A DNA stretch of 9,324 nt from Pseudomonas sp. UBA5782 (lineage in GTDB: Bacteria; Pseudomonadota; Gammaproteobacteria; Pseudomonadales; Pseudomonadaceae): contig DIEE01000223.1 in assembly GCA_002418465.1 (NCBI GenBank), positions 1-9,324 on the forward strand, given 5' to 3'. The notes beneath the pieces were generated by a model, which saw nothing but the letters and a program-made list of their open reading frames with translations, had not been told where the DNA came from and did not search any database. Positions 1 to 5,485 of the stretch are shown piece after piece (position 1 is the stretch's first letter; the number at the start of each line of letters is the position of its first letter). The position numbers and the translations under genes were made by a program.

Positions 1-303
1 CTCGAACACATCCGCGAGGTCGGCGAACGCATGCGCGAAGGCCTGGCCCGGTTGTCGCGGCGCAACGGCCATGGCCCGCTGCGCGGCCACGGCCTGCTGA
101 TCGGCCTGCCGCTGTTCGGACTGGACGCGCATGCGGTGGTGCGCGCGGCACTGGCCGAGGGCCTGCTGATCAGCGCCCCGCACGCGCACTGCCTGCGCTT
201 CTCGCCGGCGCTGACGGTCAGCGCGGCCAATGTCGAAGAAATGCTCAAACGACTCGCCGCCGCCCTGGCGCGGGCGAAAACCGCTACGGCGGAGGTGGCC
301 TGA
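1..303 (+). CDS. Class III PLP-dependent aminotransferase, C-terminal fragment (5' end outside the window)
   Basis: The open frame enters from the left edge of the window and ends at TGA 301-303, leaving about 100 C-terminal residues. They match the small C-terminal domain of class III (acetylornithine/ornithine/GABA-type) aminotransferases: a helix around LEHIREVGERM, a RGHGLLIGLPL strand equivalent to the family's 'VRGxGLMxGxxL' segment, then AEGLLISAPHAHCLRFSPAL, which corresponds to the family's 'GLLxxxAGxxVLRxxPPL' substrate-side segment, and a final helix. The PLP lysine and most of the active site lie upstream and cannot be checked, so substrate (acetylornithine, aspartate-family or other amine) is not assignable. 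Its stop overlaps the start of the next gene (TGATG), which implies translational coupling with the amidotransferase-like protein. The fold-family call is firm; the specific reaction is unknown. Confidence 0.85.
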   Translation, partial: LEHIREVGERMREGLARLSRRNGHGPLRGHGLLIGLPLFGLDAHAVVRAALAEGLLISAPHAHCLRFSPALTVSAANVEEMLKRLAAALARAKTATAEVA

Positions 304-1010
304 TGCGCGTCTCTATCCTGCAACATGCGTCCTTCGAGGGCCTAGGGCGCATCGGCCCGTGGCTGGAATGGCGCGCCCTCTGGGCCCGCGTGCACGCGCT
401 GTACGAAGGCGCCGCGCTCCCCGAGCTGGATGACTTCGATCTGCTGATCGTCCTCGGTGGGCCGATGAACGTCGATGACGAAGCCGAGTACCCCTGGCTG
501 AGCGCCGAGAAACAGTTGATCCGTGCCGCGCTGAAGGCGGAAAAACGCCTGCTCGGCATCGGCTTCGGCGGCCAGTTGATCGCCGATGCGCTGGGTGCGC
601 GGGTGCGCGACGCCGGCCAGGCCGAAGTCGGCTGGTGGCCGGTGGAGAAATACGCCCAGGCGCAGAGTTCGCCGCTCGGCCGCATGCTGCCGCAACGGCT
701 GATGGCGCTGCACTGGCACGAACGCAACTTCGAGCTGCCGGCAGGAGCGATCCCGCTGTACGGCTCGGCGGCCTGCGCATGCCAGGGGTTCATCTGGAAG
801 GAACGCGCGATCGCCCTGCAGTACCACCTGGAGAGCACGCCGGACAGCATCGAGGCGCTACTCGGCGCCTGCGCCGACGACCTGCAGGGCAGCGGCGCGG
901 TGCAGGACGCCGCCGCCATCCGCCAGGGCCTGACCCTGTGCAGCACGCTAAAGATCAGCCTGTTCCGCCTGCTCGACTACCTTTCCGGGCCGCACGCCGC
1001 CTTGCGCTAG
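303..1010 (+). CDS. GMP-synthase-like class I glutamine amidotransferase homologue lacking the nucleophile cysteine
   Basis: 235 residues, the usual length for stand-alone type 1 glutamine amidotransferase (GATase1) proteins. Visible family marks: N-terminal MRVSILQHASFEGLG, the strand-loop DLLIVLGGPMNV (47-57), the nucleophile-elbow region LLGIGFGGQLIADALGA (83-99), HWHERNFELPAGA (137-149), and the C-terminal catalytic His/Glu segment ALQYHLEST (171-179; H175, E177). Active members read GICxGxQ at the elbow and use that Cys to release ammonia from glutamine. Here residue 87 is Gly (codon GGC, 561-563), so classical glutaminase chemistry should be absent although His and Glu remain. The start overlaps the stop of the aminotransferase gene by one base, so both are probably one cytoplasmic metabolic operon ending at the terminator just downstream. 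Homologues in Pseudomonas are usually annotated only as glutamine amidotransferase. The family call is secure; the function is unknown and catalysis is doubtful. Confidence 0.9.
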   Translation: MRVSILQHASFEGLGRIGPWLEWRALWARVHALYEGAALPELDDFDLLIVLGGPMNVDDEAEYPWLSAEKQLIRAALKAEKRLLGIGFGGQLIADALGARVRDAGQAEVGWWPVEKYAQAQSSPLGRMLPQRLMALHWHERNFELPAGAIPLYGSAACACQGFIWKERAIALQYHLESTPDSIEALLGACADDLQGSGAVQDAAAIRQGLTLCSTLKISLFRLLDYLSGPHAALR

Positions 1011-1046
1011 CACCCACGCCGAACCTCGTTCCGCGGATTTCGCGTC

Positions 1047-1086
1047 ACCCCGCACCGGCTTGTCTGGGTGCGGGGTTTTCTTTTTC
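1047..1086 (+). terminator. Rho-independent terminator after the amidotransferase gene
   Basis: A perfect 10-bp stem (ACCCCGCACC at 1047-1056 pairing with GGTGCGGGGT at 1067-1076) encloses a 10-nt loop. It is followed by a T-rich run TTTTCTTTTTC from 1076 to 1086. It lies 37 bases after the stop codon of the amidotransferase gene and reads on the plus strand. The minus-strand side lacks a matching T-run, so it should act mainly in one direction. Confidence 0.92.
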
Positions 1087-1099
1087 AGGGGTCCGGCTG

Positions 1100-1167
1100 C
1101 CGTAGGGTGCGCCGCGCGCACCGGGGAGGACCTGAGGTGCGGCTGGTGCGCAGGGCGCACCCTACGG
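1100..1167. repeat. REP/BIME-like palindromic double hairpin
   Basis: The outer arms form a perfect 14-bp inverted repeat: CCGTAGGGTGCGCC at 1100-1113 and its exact complement at 1154-1167. Each arm is part of its own hairpin: GGTGCGC-CGC-GCGCACC (1106-1122) and GGTGCGC-AGG-GCGCACC (1145-1161), separated by 22 bases. Two facing hairpins are the layout of BIME-type REP doublets. I recall the GTAGGGTGCGCC motif as a frequent intergenic repeat in Pseudomonas genomes, but this has not been checked. The element sits between two convergent genes, and its right arm carries the TAG stop (1162-1164, minus strand) of the acetyltransferase gene. Confidence 0.8.
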
Positions 1168-1719
1168 GCCGAGCTGGCGGATCAGGCGGGCCGGGTTGCC
1201 GCCGACCAGAGTGAAGGCCGGCACATCTCGGGTCACCACCGCGCCCGAGGCGACGATGGCGCCGTCGCCGATGCTGACGCCGGGGTTGATCACCGCACGC
1301 CCGCCGATCCACACGCCGTTGCCGATGGTCACCGGCCGCGCGCTTTCCAGCGCCGAGATGCGCACGTCCATGTCCAGCGGATGGGTGCTGGTGTAGATGT
1401 GCACGCCCGGCCCGATCAGGCAGTCGTCGCCGATGCGCACCGGCGCGGCGTCGAGGATCAGCAGGTCGAAGTTGGCGTAGAAGGTCCGCCCGACGTGTAT
1501 GTTGAAGCCGTAGTCGAAGCGAAAGGTCGATTCGATGTACGGCTCGCCCTGCGCCGAGCCGAGAATCCGGCCGAGCACTTCGCGGCGTTCGGCGGAATTC
1601 TCCGCGCTGGCGTTGAAGGCATGCATCAGCACCCGCGCCGCCGCGCGCGCGGCGACCAGCTCCGGGTCCCAGGGTTGGTAAAGCTCGCCTGCGAGCATTT
1701 TCTCGCGATTGCTGTTCAT
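1162..1719 (-). CDS. Maltose/galactoside-type sugar O-acetyltransferase (LbH hexapeptide family)
   Basis: 185 residues, the typical length of the Maa/LacA/NodL family, which transfers acetyl from acetyl-CoA to a sugar hydroxyl in the cytoplasm, usually as a trimer. The N-terminal cap MNSNREKMLAGELYQPWDPEL (1-21) is the family's 'EKMLAGELYxxxDPEL' helix. FRFDYGFNIHVGRTFYANFD (66-85) is the strongly conserved substrate loop with the Asn equivalent to LacA N85. TSTHPLD (111-117) contains the catalytic His113. The left-handed beta-helix repeats follow (VRIGDD, LIGPGV, VTIGNG, VWIGGR, AVINPGV, SIGDGA, IVASGA), then the GNPARLIR terminus. The start is supported by GAGG 8 bases upstream. The TAG stop falls inside the palindromic repeat, so the last codons and the repeat abut. 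It lies 91 bases downstream of the coiled-coil gene on the same strand, and read-through from that operon is possible. The actual sugar acceptor cannot be read from sequence. Confidence 0.93.
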   Translation of the reverse strand: MNSNREKMLAGELYQPWDPELVAARAAARVLMHAFNASAENSAERREVLGRILGSAQGEPYIESTFRFDYGFNIHVGRTFYANFDLLILDAAPVRIGDDCLIGPGVHIYTSTHPLDMDVRISALESARPVTIGNGVWIGGRAVINPGVSIGDGAIVASGAVVTRDVPAFTLVGGNPARLIRQLGP

Positions 1720-1810
1720 CCGGTCCGCCTCGCAGCGCGTCGTCGATAGTCCGTTCGACCCCAGCGAGGGTGAAGGATGCGCAACGGCCCGATGAAATCC
1801 CCGGCCGGCG

Positions 1811-2947
1811 TCAGGCCAGCGAGAAATGCACCGCTGCCTGCCAACCCAGCGCGGCGAGCGCCAGCACGCTGGCGCCTGCCAGCGCCAGGCGCTGCCGGGC
1901 GAAACGCTGCTCGTGGCCAGCCTGCAGGGCCAGCAGGCGCTGCTCCAGGCTCAGGTCGAGCGCCTGCAAGGACTGGGCGAAGGATTCGCGCAGCGCCGCG
2001 GCCTGCTGCACGGCGGCGGCTTCATGGGCGCCGAGCTGCTCCTGCAATGCCTGAACGTGCGCCTGCTGGCGCTGCTCCAGCGTCGCCTGGAAGCCCGCCG
2101 CCTCGGCCGCCTGGCTGGCGAGCGCGGCATCCTGCCCCTGCAGGCGCTGCTCGATGGTCTGCTGCAGCTGCTGACTGGCCTCGGCGAAACGGACGAATTC
2201 GTCCTGGTTGCGCTCGGCCTGCATCTGCAGCGCGTCGGCCAGTTGCCGGGCGTGTTCCGCCTGGCGCTGCTCCAGCTCGGTAAAACCGGCGGCCAGCTGG
2301 CTCAGGCATTGGCTGCTGGTGACACCCAGGTCACGCGCCACCTCCTCGCGCAGCGCCTGGTTGGCGCCGTCGATGCGTTGCTCCGCCTCCCTTACCAGCT
2401 TCACGCAGCCCACCAGTTGCTGCGCCTGCTCCTGGGTCAGGCCTTTGGCTTCCAGCAGGCCCTGGTTGGCGGCCTTTATCGCCTCCTGCTGCTCGGCCAG
2501 TTGCACCTGTTGGTCGAGAATCCGCTGGTTCTGCGCCGCCAGCGCTTCGGCCTGCTGCTTCAGCAGGTTCTGCTGCTGCAGGAGGATGTTCTGCTGGTCG
2601 CTGAGAACCTTGGAGATGGCGGTGTTGACCACCAGCAGTTGCGAGGACTTCTGCGTCAGCTGGCCGATCGTCGCGTTGAGGTCGAGCTGCGCCTCCTGAA
2701 TCTTGTCGCCGCGCCCGTGGAACCAGTTACCGACGAAATTCCCGTCCTTCTTCTCCTGACGCAGACGGCTCAGCCGCTCGGCGTCGGATTGCACCTTCTG
2801 CTGGTCGGCGTTCAGGCCGTGCAGCAGCTCCTTGATGTTGCTCTCGCGGATGATCCGCTCGGGCACTTCGAGGCTGGAAAAGGCCTGGACGATCTGCAGT
2901 TCCTGGGTTCGCTCCGGGGCGGCGTTGGCGCTGGTCTGGCTGGGCAT
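1811..2947 (-). CDS. Gln-rich coiled-coil protein with C-terminal membrane anchor, third gene of the SUKH-HNH operon
   Basis: 378 residues with no catalytic motif that I recognise. Residues 1-80 are a soluble head with a distinctive patch GNFVGNWFHGRGDKI (69-83). Residues 110-165 are a textbook heptad coil: a Leu/Ile recurs exactly every seven residues at 115, 122, 129, 136, 143, 150, 157 and 164, and Gln recurs at 118, 125, 132, 139, 146 and 153. A second long coil-forming Gln/Ala/Glu-rich stretch spans about 220-350. One hydrophobic helix (about 354-374) after an Arg/Gln-rich flank ends four residues from the C-terminus, as in a tail-anchored inner-membrane protein with its body in the cytoplasm. 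AGGA precedes the ATG by 9 bases. It follows the HNH gene by 43 bases on the same strand, so the two are probably co-transcribed. It may be a membrane-bound scaffold or sensor for the HNH protein; this is inferred from gene order only. No terminator is seen in the 91 bases after it. Confidence 0.85.
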   Translation of the reverse strand: MPSQTSANAAPERTQELQIVQAFSSLEVPERIIRESNIKELLHGLNADQQKVQSDAERLSRLRQEKKDGNFVGNWFHGRGDKIQEAQLDLNATIGQLTQKSSQLLVVNTAISKVLSDQQNILLQQQNLLKQQAEALAAQNQRILDQQVQLAEQQEAIKAANQGLLEAKGLTQEQAQQLVGCVKLVREAEQRIDGANQALREEVARDLGVTSSQCLSQLAAGFTELEQRQAEHARQLADALQMQAERNQDEFVRFAEASQQLQQTIEQRLQGQDAALASQAAEAAGFQATLEQRQQAHVQALQEQLGAHEAAAVQQAAALRESFAQSLQALDLSLEQRLLALQAGHEQRFARQRLALAGASVLALAALGWQAAVHFSLA

Positions 2948-2990
2948 CGACTTGCTTCCTGCTACTGCTTTGTTCGTGGGTTGGCGGGGT

Positions 2991-4643
2991 TCAGAGGGTC
3001 TTGAGGAAATCTTCGATTTCCGTCTGGCTTTCGTTGATGTAGCCGATCATCCGCTGGCTCTTGTCGACCTGCTCGCGGGTGCTTTCCAGGGCCTGCTCCA
3101 GGCTGGCCAGGGTGGCGGCCGACGCCAGCCCGGCGGCGCCCAGCGACTCGCCGGTCTGGCGGTACAGCTCGATGGACTGGGCGTAAAGCGCGACATTGCC
3201 CAGCGAGGCCTCGGACAGCGTCACCAGCTCGCCGGCCATGGCTTCGCGGCGACCGGCGTCGGCGATCAGCTCGTTGAGCAGCTGTTCCTTGCGCGCACGA
3301 CGGTCGAACAGGCAATCGATCTGGTAGGCGAGGAAGGCCGACAGCAGGCCGCTGAGGGTGCCGATCAGCACCGGCGTGAGCAGGTCGGCGAAGGGTTTGA
3401 GGAAGGGCACGCTGGCCATGAACACCGAGACGGTTTCGCCAAGCAGGATGCCCACCGAGCTGATCACCACGGTGCCGAGCAGCTTGAGGCCTTCCTGCAG
3501 CGCCTGTTCGCGGGTCATGTGCGCGGGCGGGAAGAGCATCATCTTCGCCGCCTTGAACAGGCCGAGCAGGCCTTCGCGGATCACCGTGACGAAGCGCTTG
3601 GCGGTGGACAGGAAGTTGTTCAGCAGGAAGGTCAGCAGGTTGCTGACGAAGCCGCTGACGCCGCCTTCGATCATCTGCGAGAGCGCCGCCGGCACCTTCT
3701 TGACCACCTGATCGGCGATGCGCAACAGGCGCTGGCCAATTTCCTCGAGCAGGCTCTTGCCGACTTCCACGCCCTGCCGGATGAGTACCTTGACCTCGTT
3801 GAACAGGCCGTTGACCAGTTCGGTCAGCAGCACGCCCAAGGCCTGTCGCGCGCCCATCAGCGCGGCCTGCTTGCCGCCGGTGACAAGCAGTTCGGTAGCC
3901 TGCTTCTTCAATAGCGCGTGGTTGGCGGTGCGGTCGACGTGCTTGCGCGCGGTCTTGTGCTTCTCGTCGATCTTTTCCTGGTCGGCGCCGTATTTCTCGG
4001 CGTTGGTCTGGCCGTCCTTGCGCTCCTTGGCCGCCCAGTCGACGAGGTCCTCGTCGCCCTTGGAGCCGTTCAGCGGCTGGTTGGTCAATGCCAGGTTGTC
4101 GTCGGCGTTGACCATCTCGCGGATGCGGCTGACGTCGACGCTGCCGTCGTCGTTCACCTGCCCCAGCGCCAGGTGCATCTTCGGATCGTTGTGCACCTCG
4201 GAGATCGACACCACATGGTCCAGCTCGGCGCGCGCCTGGCCGCCGTTCTTCAGCTCCACGGTGCCGTCGGCGTTCACCGTCTGCCCGGTGTACTCGTCGC
4301 GGCCCTGGGCGATGCGTTCGCCGCGCTTGTCGTCCCAGGTCTTGCCACCGGCAGTGTCGGCCTTGGCCTGGGTGTCGACCTCGTATTCGGCGCGCACCGA
4401 CTTGTCGTATTCCTTGCGCGACTGGCCGTGCAGCGCCTTGTCCGAGTCGGTCGCGACGTAGTCGTCGTCCTCGCGCTTGAAGTTGTGCAGCGTGGTGACG
4501 TTGCCGCCGTTGCGGTCGACGTCCTTGAACATCGCCGTGGACAGGCCGAAAGGCCCGATGATCTGCGACAGCACGTGCTGCTGGCAGTCGTCGAAGAGCT
4601 TTTGCAGGCGCTGCTCGCGGGTCAGGGTGGCGGTGGGTTGCAT
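2991..4643 (-). CDS. HNH-motif nuclease-like protein with membrane-spanning region and helical C-terminal tail
   Basis: 550 residues. The N-terminal third carries an HNH-type (ββα-metal) signature: ELDHVVSISEVHND (140-153; D142-H143), a spacer of about 30, then NADDNLALTNQPLNGSKGD (179-197) giving N183 and N192-x2-K195. Before it, RDEYTGQTV (115-123) resembles the strand that leads into such nuclease domains. No CxxC zinc knuckles are present. Residues 255-370 are amphipathic helices, and 385-440 hold two strongly hydrophobic segments (GLKLLGTVVISSVGILLGE; VLIGTLSGLLSAFLAYQI) expected to form a membrane hairpin. Residues 445-550 are charged helices that look coil-forming. No signal peptide, PAAR, VgrG or RHS delivery domain is visible. 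The ATG follows a GAAGGGA ribosome site and lies 15 bases after the SUKH stop. HNH nuclease next to SUKH suggests effector plus immunity, but placing the nuclease at the N-terminus of a membrane protein is atypical. Active-site assignment is by motif only; the substrate is unknown. Confidence 0.85.
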   Translation of the reverse strand: MQPTATLTREQRLQKLFDDCQQHVLSQIIGPFGLSTAMFKDVDRNGGNVTTLHNFKREDDDYVATDSDKALHGQSRKEYDKSVRAEYEVDTQAKADTAGGKTWDDKRGERIAQGRDEYTGQTVNADGTVELKNGGQARAELDHVVSISEVHNDPKMHLALGQVNDDGSVDVSRIREMVNADDNLALTNQPLNGSKGDEDLVDWAAKERKDGQTNAEKYGADQEKIDEKHKTARKHVDRTANHALLKKQATELLVTGGKQAALMGARQALGVLLTELVNGLFNEVKVLIRQGVEVGKSLLEEIGQRLLRIADQVVKKVPAALSQMIEGGVSGFVSNLLTFLLNNFLSTAKRFVTVIREGLLGLFKAAKMMLFPPAHMTREQALQEGLKLLGTVVISSVGILLGETVSVFMASVPFLKPFADLLTPVLIGTLSGLLSAFLAYQIDCLFDRRARKEQLLNELIADAGRREAMAGELVTLSEASLGNVALYAQSIELYRQTGESLGAAGLASAATLASLEQALESTREQVDKSQRMIGYINESQTEIEDFLKTL

Positions 4644-4658
4644 GGCGAGTCCCTTCGG

Positions 4659-5186
4659 TCAGGCGGTCTTGCGATGGATGAAGTCGCCGAACCAGTCGGC
4701 GAAGGACGGCGCGACCAGCACGCGTTGCGGCACGTCGTGCAGCACCTCGATGACCTGGCCGACGCGGCCCTGCGGCGCCGGCGTCAGGTCCAGGCACAGG
4801 TAGTCGCCGCCGCCGTTGGAGGCGAACGGCACCCAGCCGCGCTGCCACCAGCCATCGCGGATGCCGGCATCCGGGCGGGCGACGCGACCGTCGAAATCGC
4901 CGTCCTCGAGCAGCTCGGTCCAGGACGACCAGCTCATCGCGATGTGCCGGATCGGCAGGAACTGGTTGCCGTCGAACAGCGCGCCGGCCTGGCCGCGCTG
5001 GCCATCGTGCGCGTTCAGACAGTCGACGAACGCGCCGGGCAGTGTCAGCCCCAGCGTGCGCTCCAGCTCGCGGATAGCGTCGGCGGAAGCCGGCGGGTTG
5101 AGGTCGGCAAGCCGAGCGGGATCGTTGCGTGCCAGCCAGGCGTCGAGGCGCTGCCAACCGGTCAGCGTGTCCTTCGCGTTCGACAT
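4659..5186 (-). CDS. SUKH (SMI1/KNR4) family protein, likely immunity protein of the HNH operon
   Basis: 175 residues from the chosen ATG. SUKH superfamily marks are in order: an N-terminal helix WQRLDAWLA, then LERTLGLTLPGAFVDCLNAHDGQ (41-63), which matches the family's 'LGxxLPxxYxxFLxxxNGQ' helix. GALFDGNQFLPI (68-79) follows, then WVPFASNGGGDYLCLDL (118-134), matching 'WIPFAxxGGGDxxCLDL', then GQVIEV (143-148) and SFADWFGDFI (160-169). SUKH proteins are best known as cytoplasmic immunity proteins that bind toxin nucleases, including HNH types. Others, like yeast Smi1/Knr4, are protein scaffolds. The start at 5186 is preferred over an in-frame ATG at 5219 because a perfect AGGAGG (5195-5200) stands 8 bases before it, while the upstream ATG has no ribosome site and overlaps a possible -10 box. 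It is first in the operon, so the putative protector would be made before the nuclease. Confidence 0.9.
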   Translation of the reverse strand: MSNAKDTLTGWQRLDAWLARNDPARLADLNPPASADAIRELERTLGLTLPGAFVDCLNAHDGQRGQAGALFDGNQFLPIRHIAMSWSSWTELLEDGDFDGRVARPDAGIRDGWWQRGWVPFASNGGGDYLCLDLTPAPQGRVGQVIEVLHDVPQRVLVAPSFADWFGDFIHRKTA

Positions 5187-5194
5187 GCGTACTG

Positions 5195-5200
5195 CCTCCT
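5195..5200 (-). promoter_or_regulatory. Ribosome binding site that fixes the SUKH start
   Basis: AGGAGG on the minus strand, 8 bases from the ATG at 5184-5186. This consensus site decides between two in-frame ATGs and shortens the protein from 186 to 175 residues. Confidence 0.85.
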
Positions 5201-5243
5201 GAAGACGTAGCCGAGCCATTATCCAGGCGCCAGCTTTCCGGCG

Positions 5244-5272
5244 AATGTACGGGAAGATGCGCCATCCGCCAA
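5244..5272 (-). promoter_or_regulatory. Candidate sigma-70 promoter of the SUKH-HNH-coiled-coil operon
   Basis: On the minus strand, TTGGCG (5267-5272) and TACATT (5244-5249) are separated by exactly 17 bases, each matching its consensus at 4 of 6 positions. Transcription would begin near 5237, about 50 bases before the SUKH ATG. A second option closer to the gene is GATAAT (5218-5223, 5 of 6 match to -10), which has only a weak -35 upstream. These are predictions by eye, and either or both could be used. Confidence 0.45.
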
Positions 5273-5285
5273 CCGCGGCTCGGTC

Positions 5286-5341
5286 TTTATGAATTCTTTA
5301 CGCCGTCGCCCACCGCACGTCTCGTTCCTTTACGCCCGCCC
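5286..5341 (+). promoter_or_regulatory. Candidate KdpE-binding region upstream of kdpF
   Basis: A T-rich block TTTATGAATTCTTTACG (5286-5302) resembles the T-rich KdpE site of E. coli kdpFABC, which I recall as TTTATACTTTTTTTACA. The core CTTTACGCC occurs twice in direct orientation (5296-5304 and 5328-5336), 32 bases apart or about three helical turns, each followed by a C-rich run. Paired same-face sites would suit a dimeric OmpR-type response regulator. No convincing -35/-10 pair is seen downstream; GAGAAT at 5346-5351 is a weak -10 candidate, which would fit an activator-dependent promoter. KdpD/KdpE are not encoded in the window. Confidence 0.5.
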
Positions 5342-5358
5342 TGTCGAGAATGACCCCA

Positions 5359-5373
5359 GGCGGACGGTCCGCC
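5359..5373. promoter_or_regulatory. Palindrome in the kdpF leader
   Basis: GGCGGAC-G-GTCCGCC is a perfect 7-bp inverted repeat around one base. As RNA it can fold as a 6-bp stem with a CGG loop, ending four bases before the kdpF Shine-Dalgarno AAGGAG (5377-5382). It could be an operator or a leader hairpin affecting kdpF translation; there is no T-run, so it is not a terminator. Confidence 0.4.
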
Positions 5374-5391
5374 GACAAGGAGCGAAAACCC

Positions 5392-5481
5392 ATGAGCATT
5401 CTCGACGGCGTGTCCCTGGCCCTGGCCACGGGGCTGTTCATCTACCTGTTGGTGGCGCTGTTGCGCACCGGGCGGAGCTAG
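5392..5481 (+). CDS. kdpF: K+-transporting ATPase small subunit KdpF
   Basis: 29 residues, MSILDGVSLALATGLFIYLL then VALLRTGRS, the expected size and pattern of KdpF: a single transmembrane helix (about 6-24) ending in a short basic tail. KdpF is an inner-membrane peptide that stabilises the KdpFABC potassium pump, binding beside KdpA/KdpB. The start is supported by AAGGAG 9 bases upstream. Its stop is only 4 bases from the kdpA ATG, and the gene order F-A-B is the standard one. It is the first gene of the operon and lies downstream of the candidate KdpE sites. Its identity rests on position, length and sequence together. Confidence 0.93.
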   Translation: MSILDGVSLALATGLFIYLLVALLRTGRS

Positions 5482-5485
5482 CGCC

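Noticed and set aside
2470..2610. Possible tandem DNA repeat (CTGCTG/CAGCAG-rich stretch)
   Set aside because: The periodicity comes from Gln/Leu heptads of the coiled coil; the DNA copies are too diverged to be a true tandem repeat, and nothing resembles a CRISPR array.
1826..3004. 392-codon plus-strand frame opposite the coiled-coil gene
   Set aside because: Its Leu-rich composition is the antisense reading of Gln/Lys/Glu codons. It has no ribosome site, and the minus-strand gene has a clear coiled-coil pattern and a start with a good ribosome site.
3918..5210. 430-codon plus-strand frame opposite the HNH and SUKH genes
   Set aside because: It is a Val/Leu/Arg-rich shadow of the real minus-strand genes, with no recognisable family.
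5187..5219. Eleven-residue N-terminal extension of the SUKH protein (ATG at 5217-5219)
   Set aside because: There is no ribosome site before it, whereas a perfect AGGAGG precedes the ATG at 5184-5186; the upstream ATG also overlaps a candidate -10 box.
2962..5265. 767-codon open frame on the minus strand across the HNH and SUKH genes
   Set aside because: It is out of frame with both genes, rich in Arg/Pro/Ala without domain structure, and a frame shadow of them.
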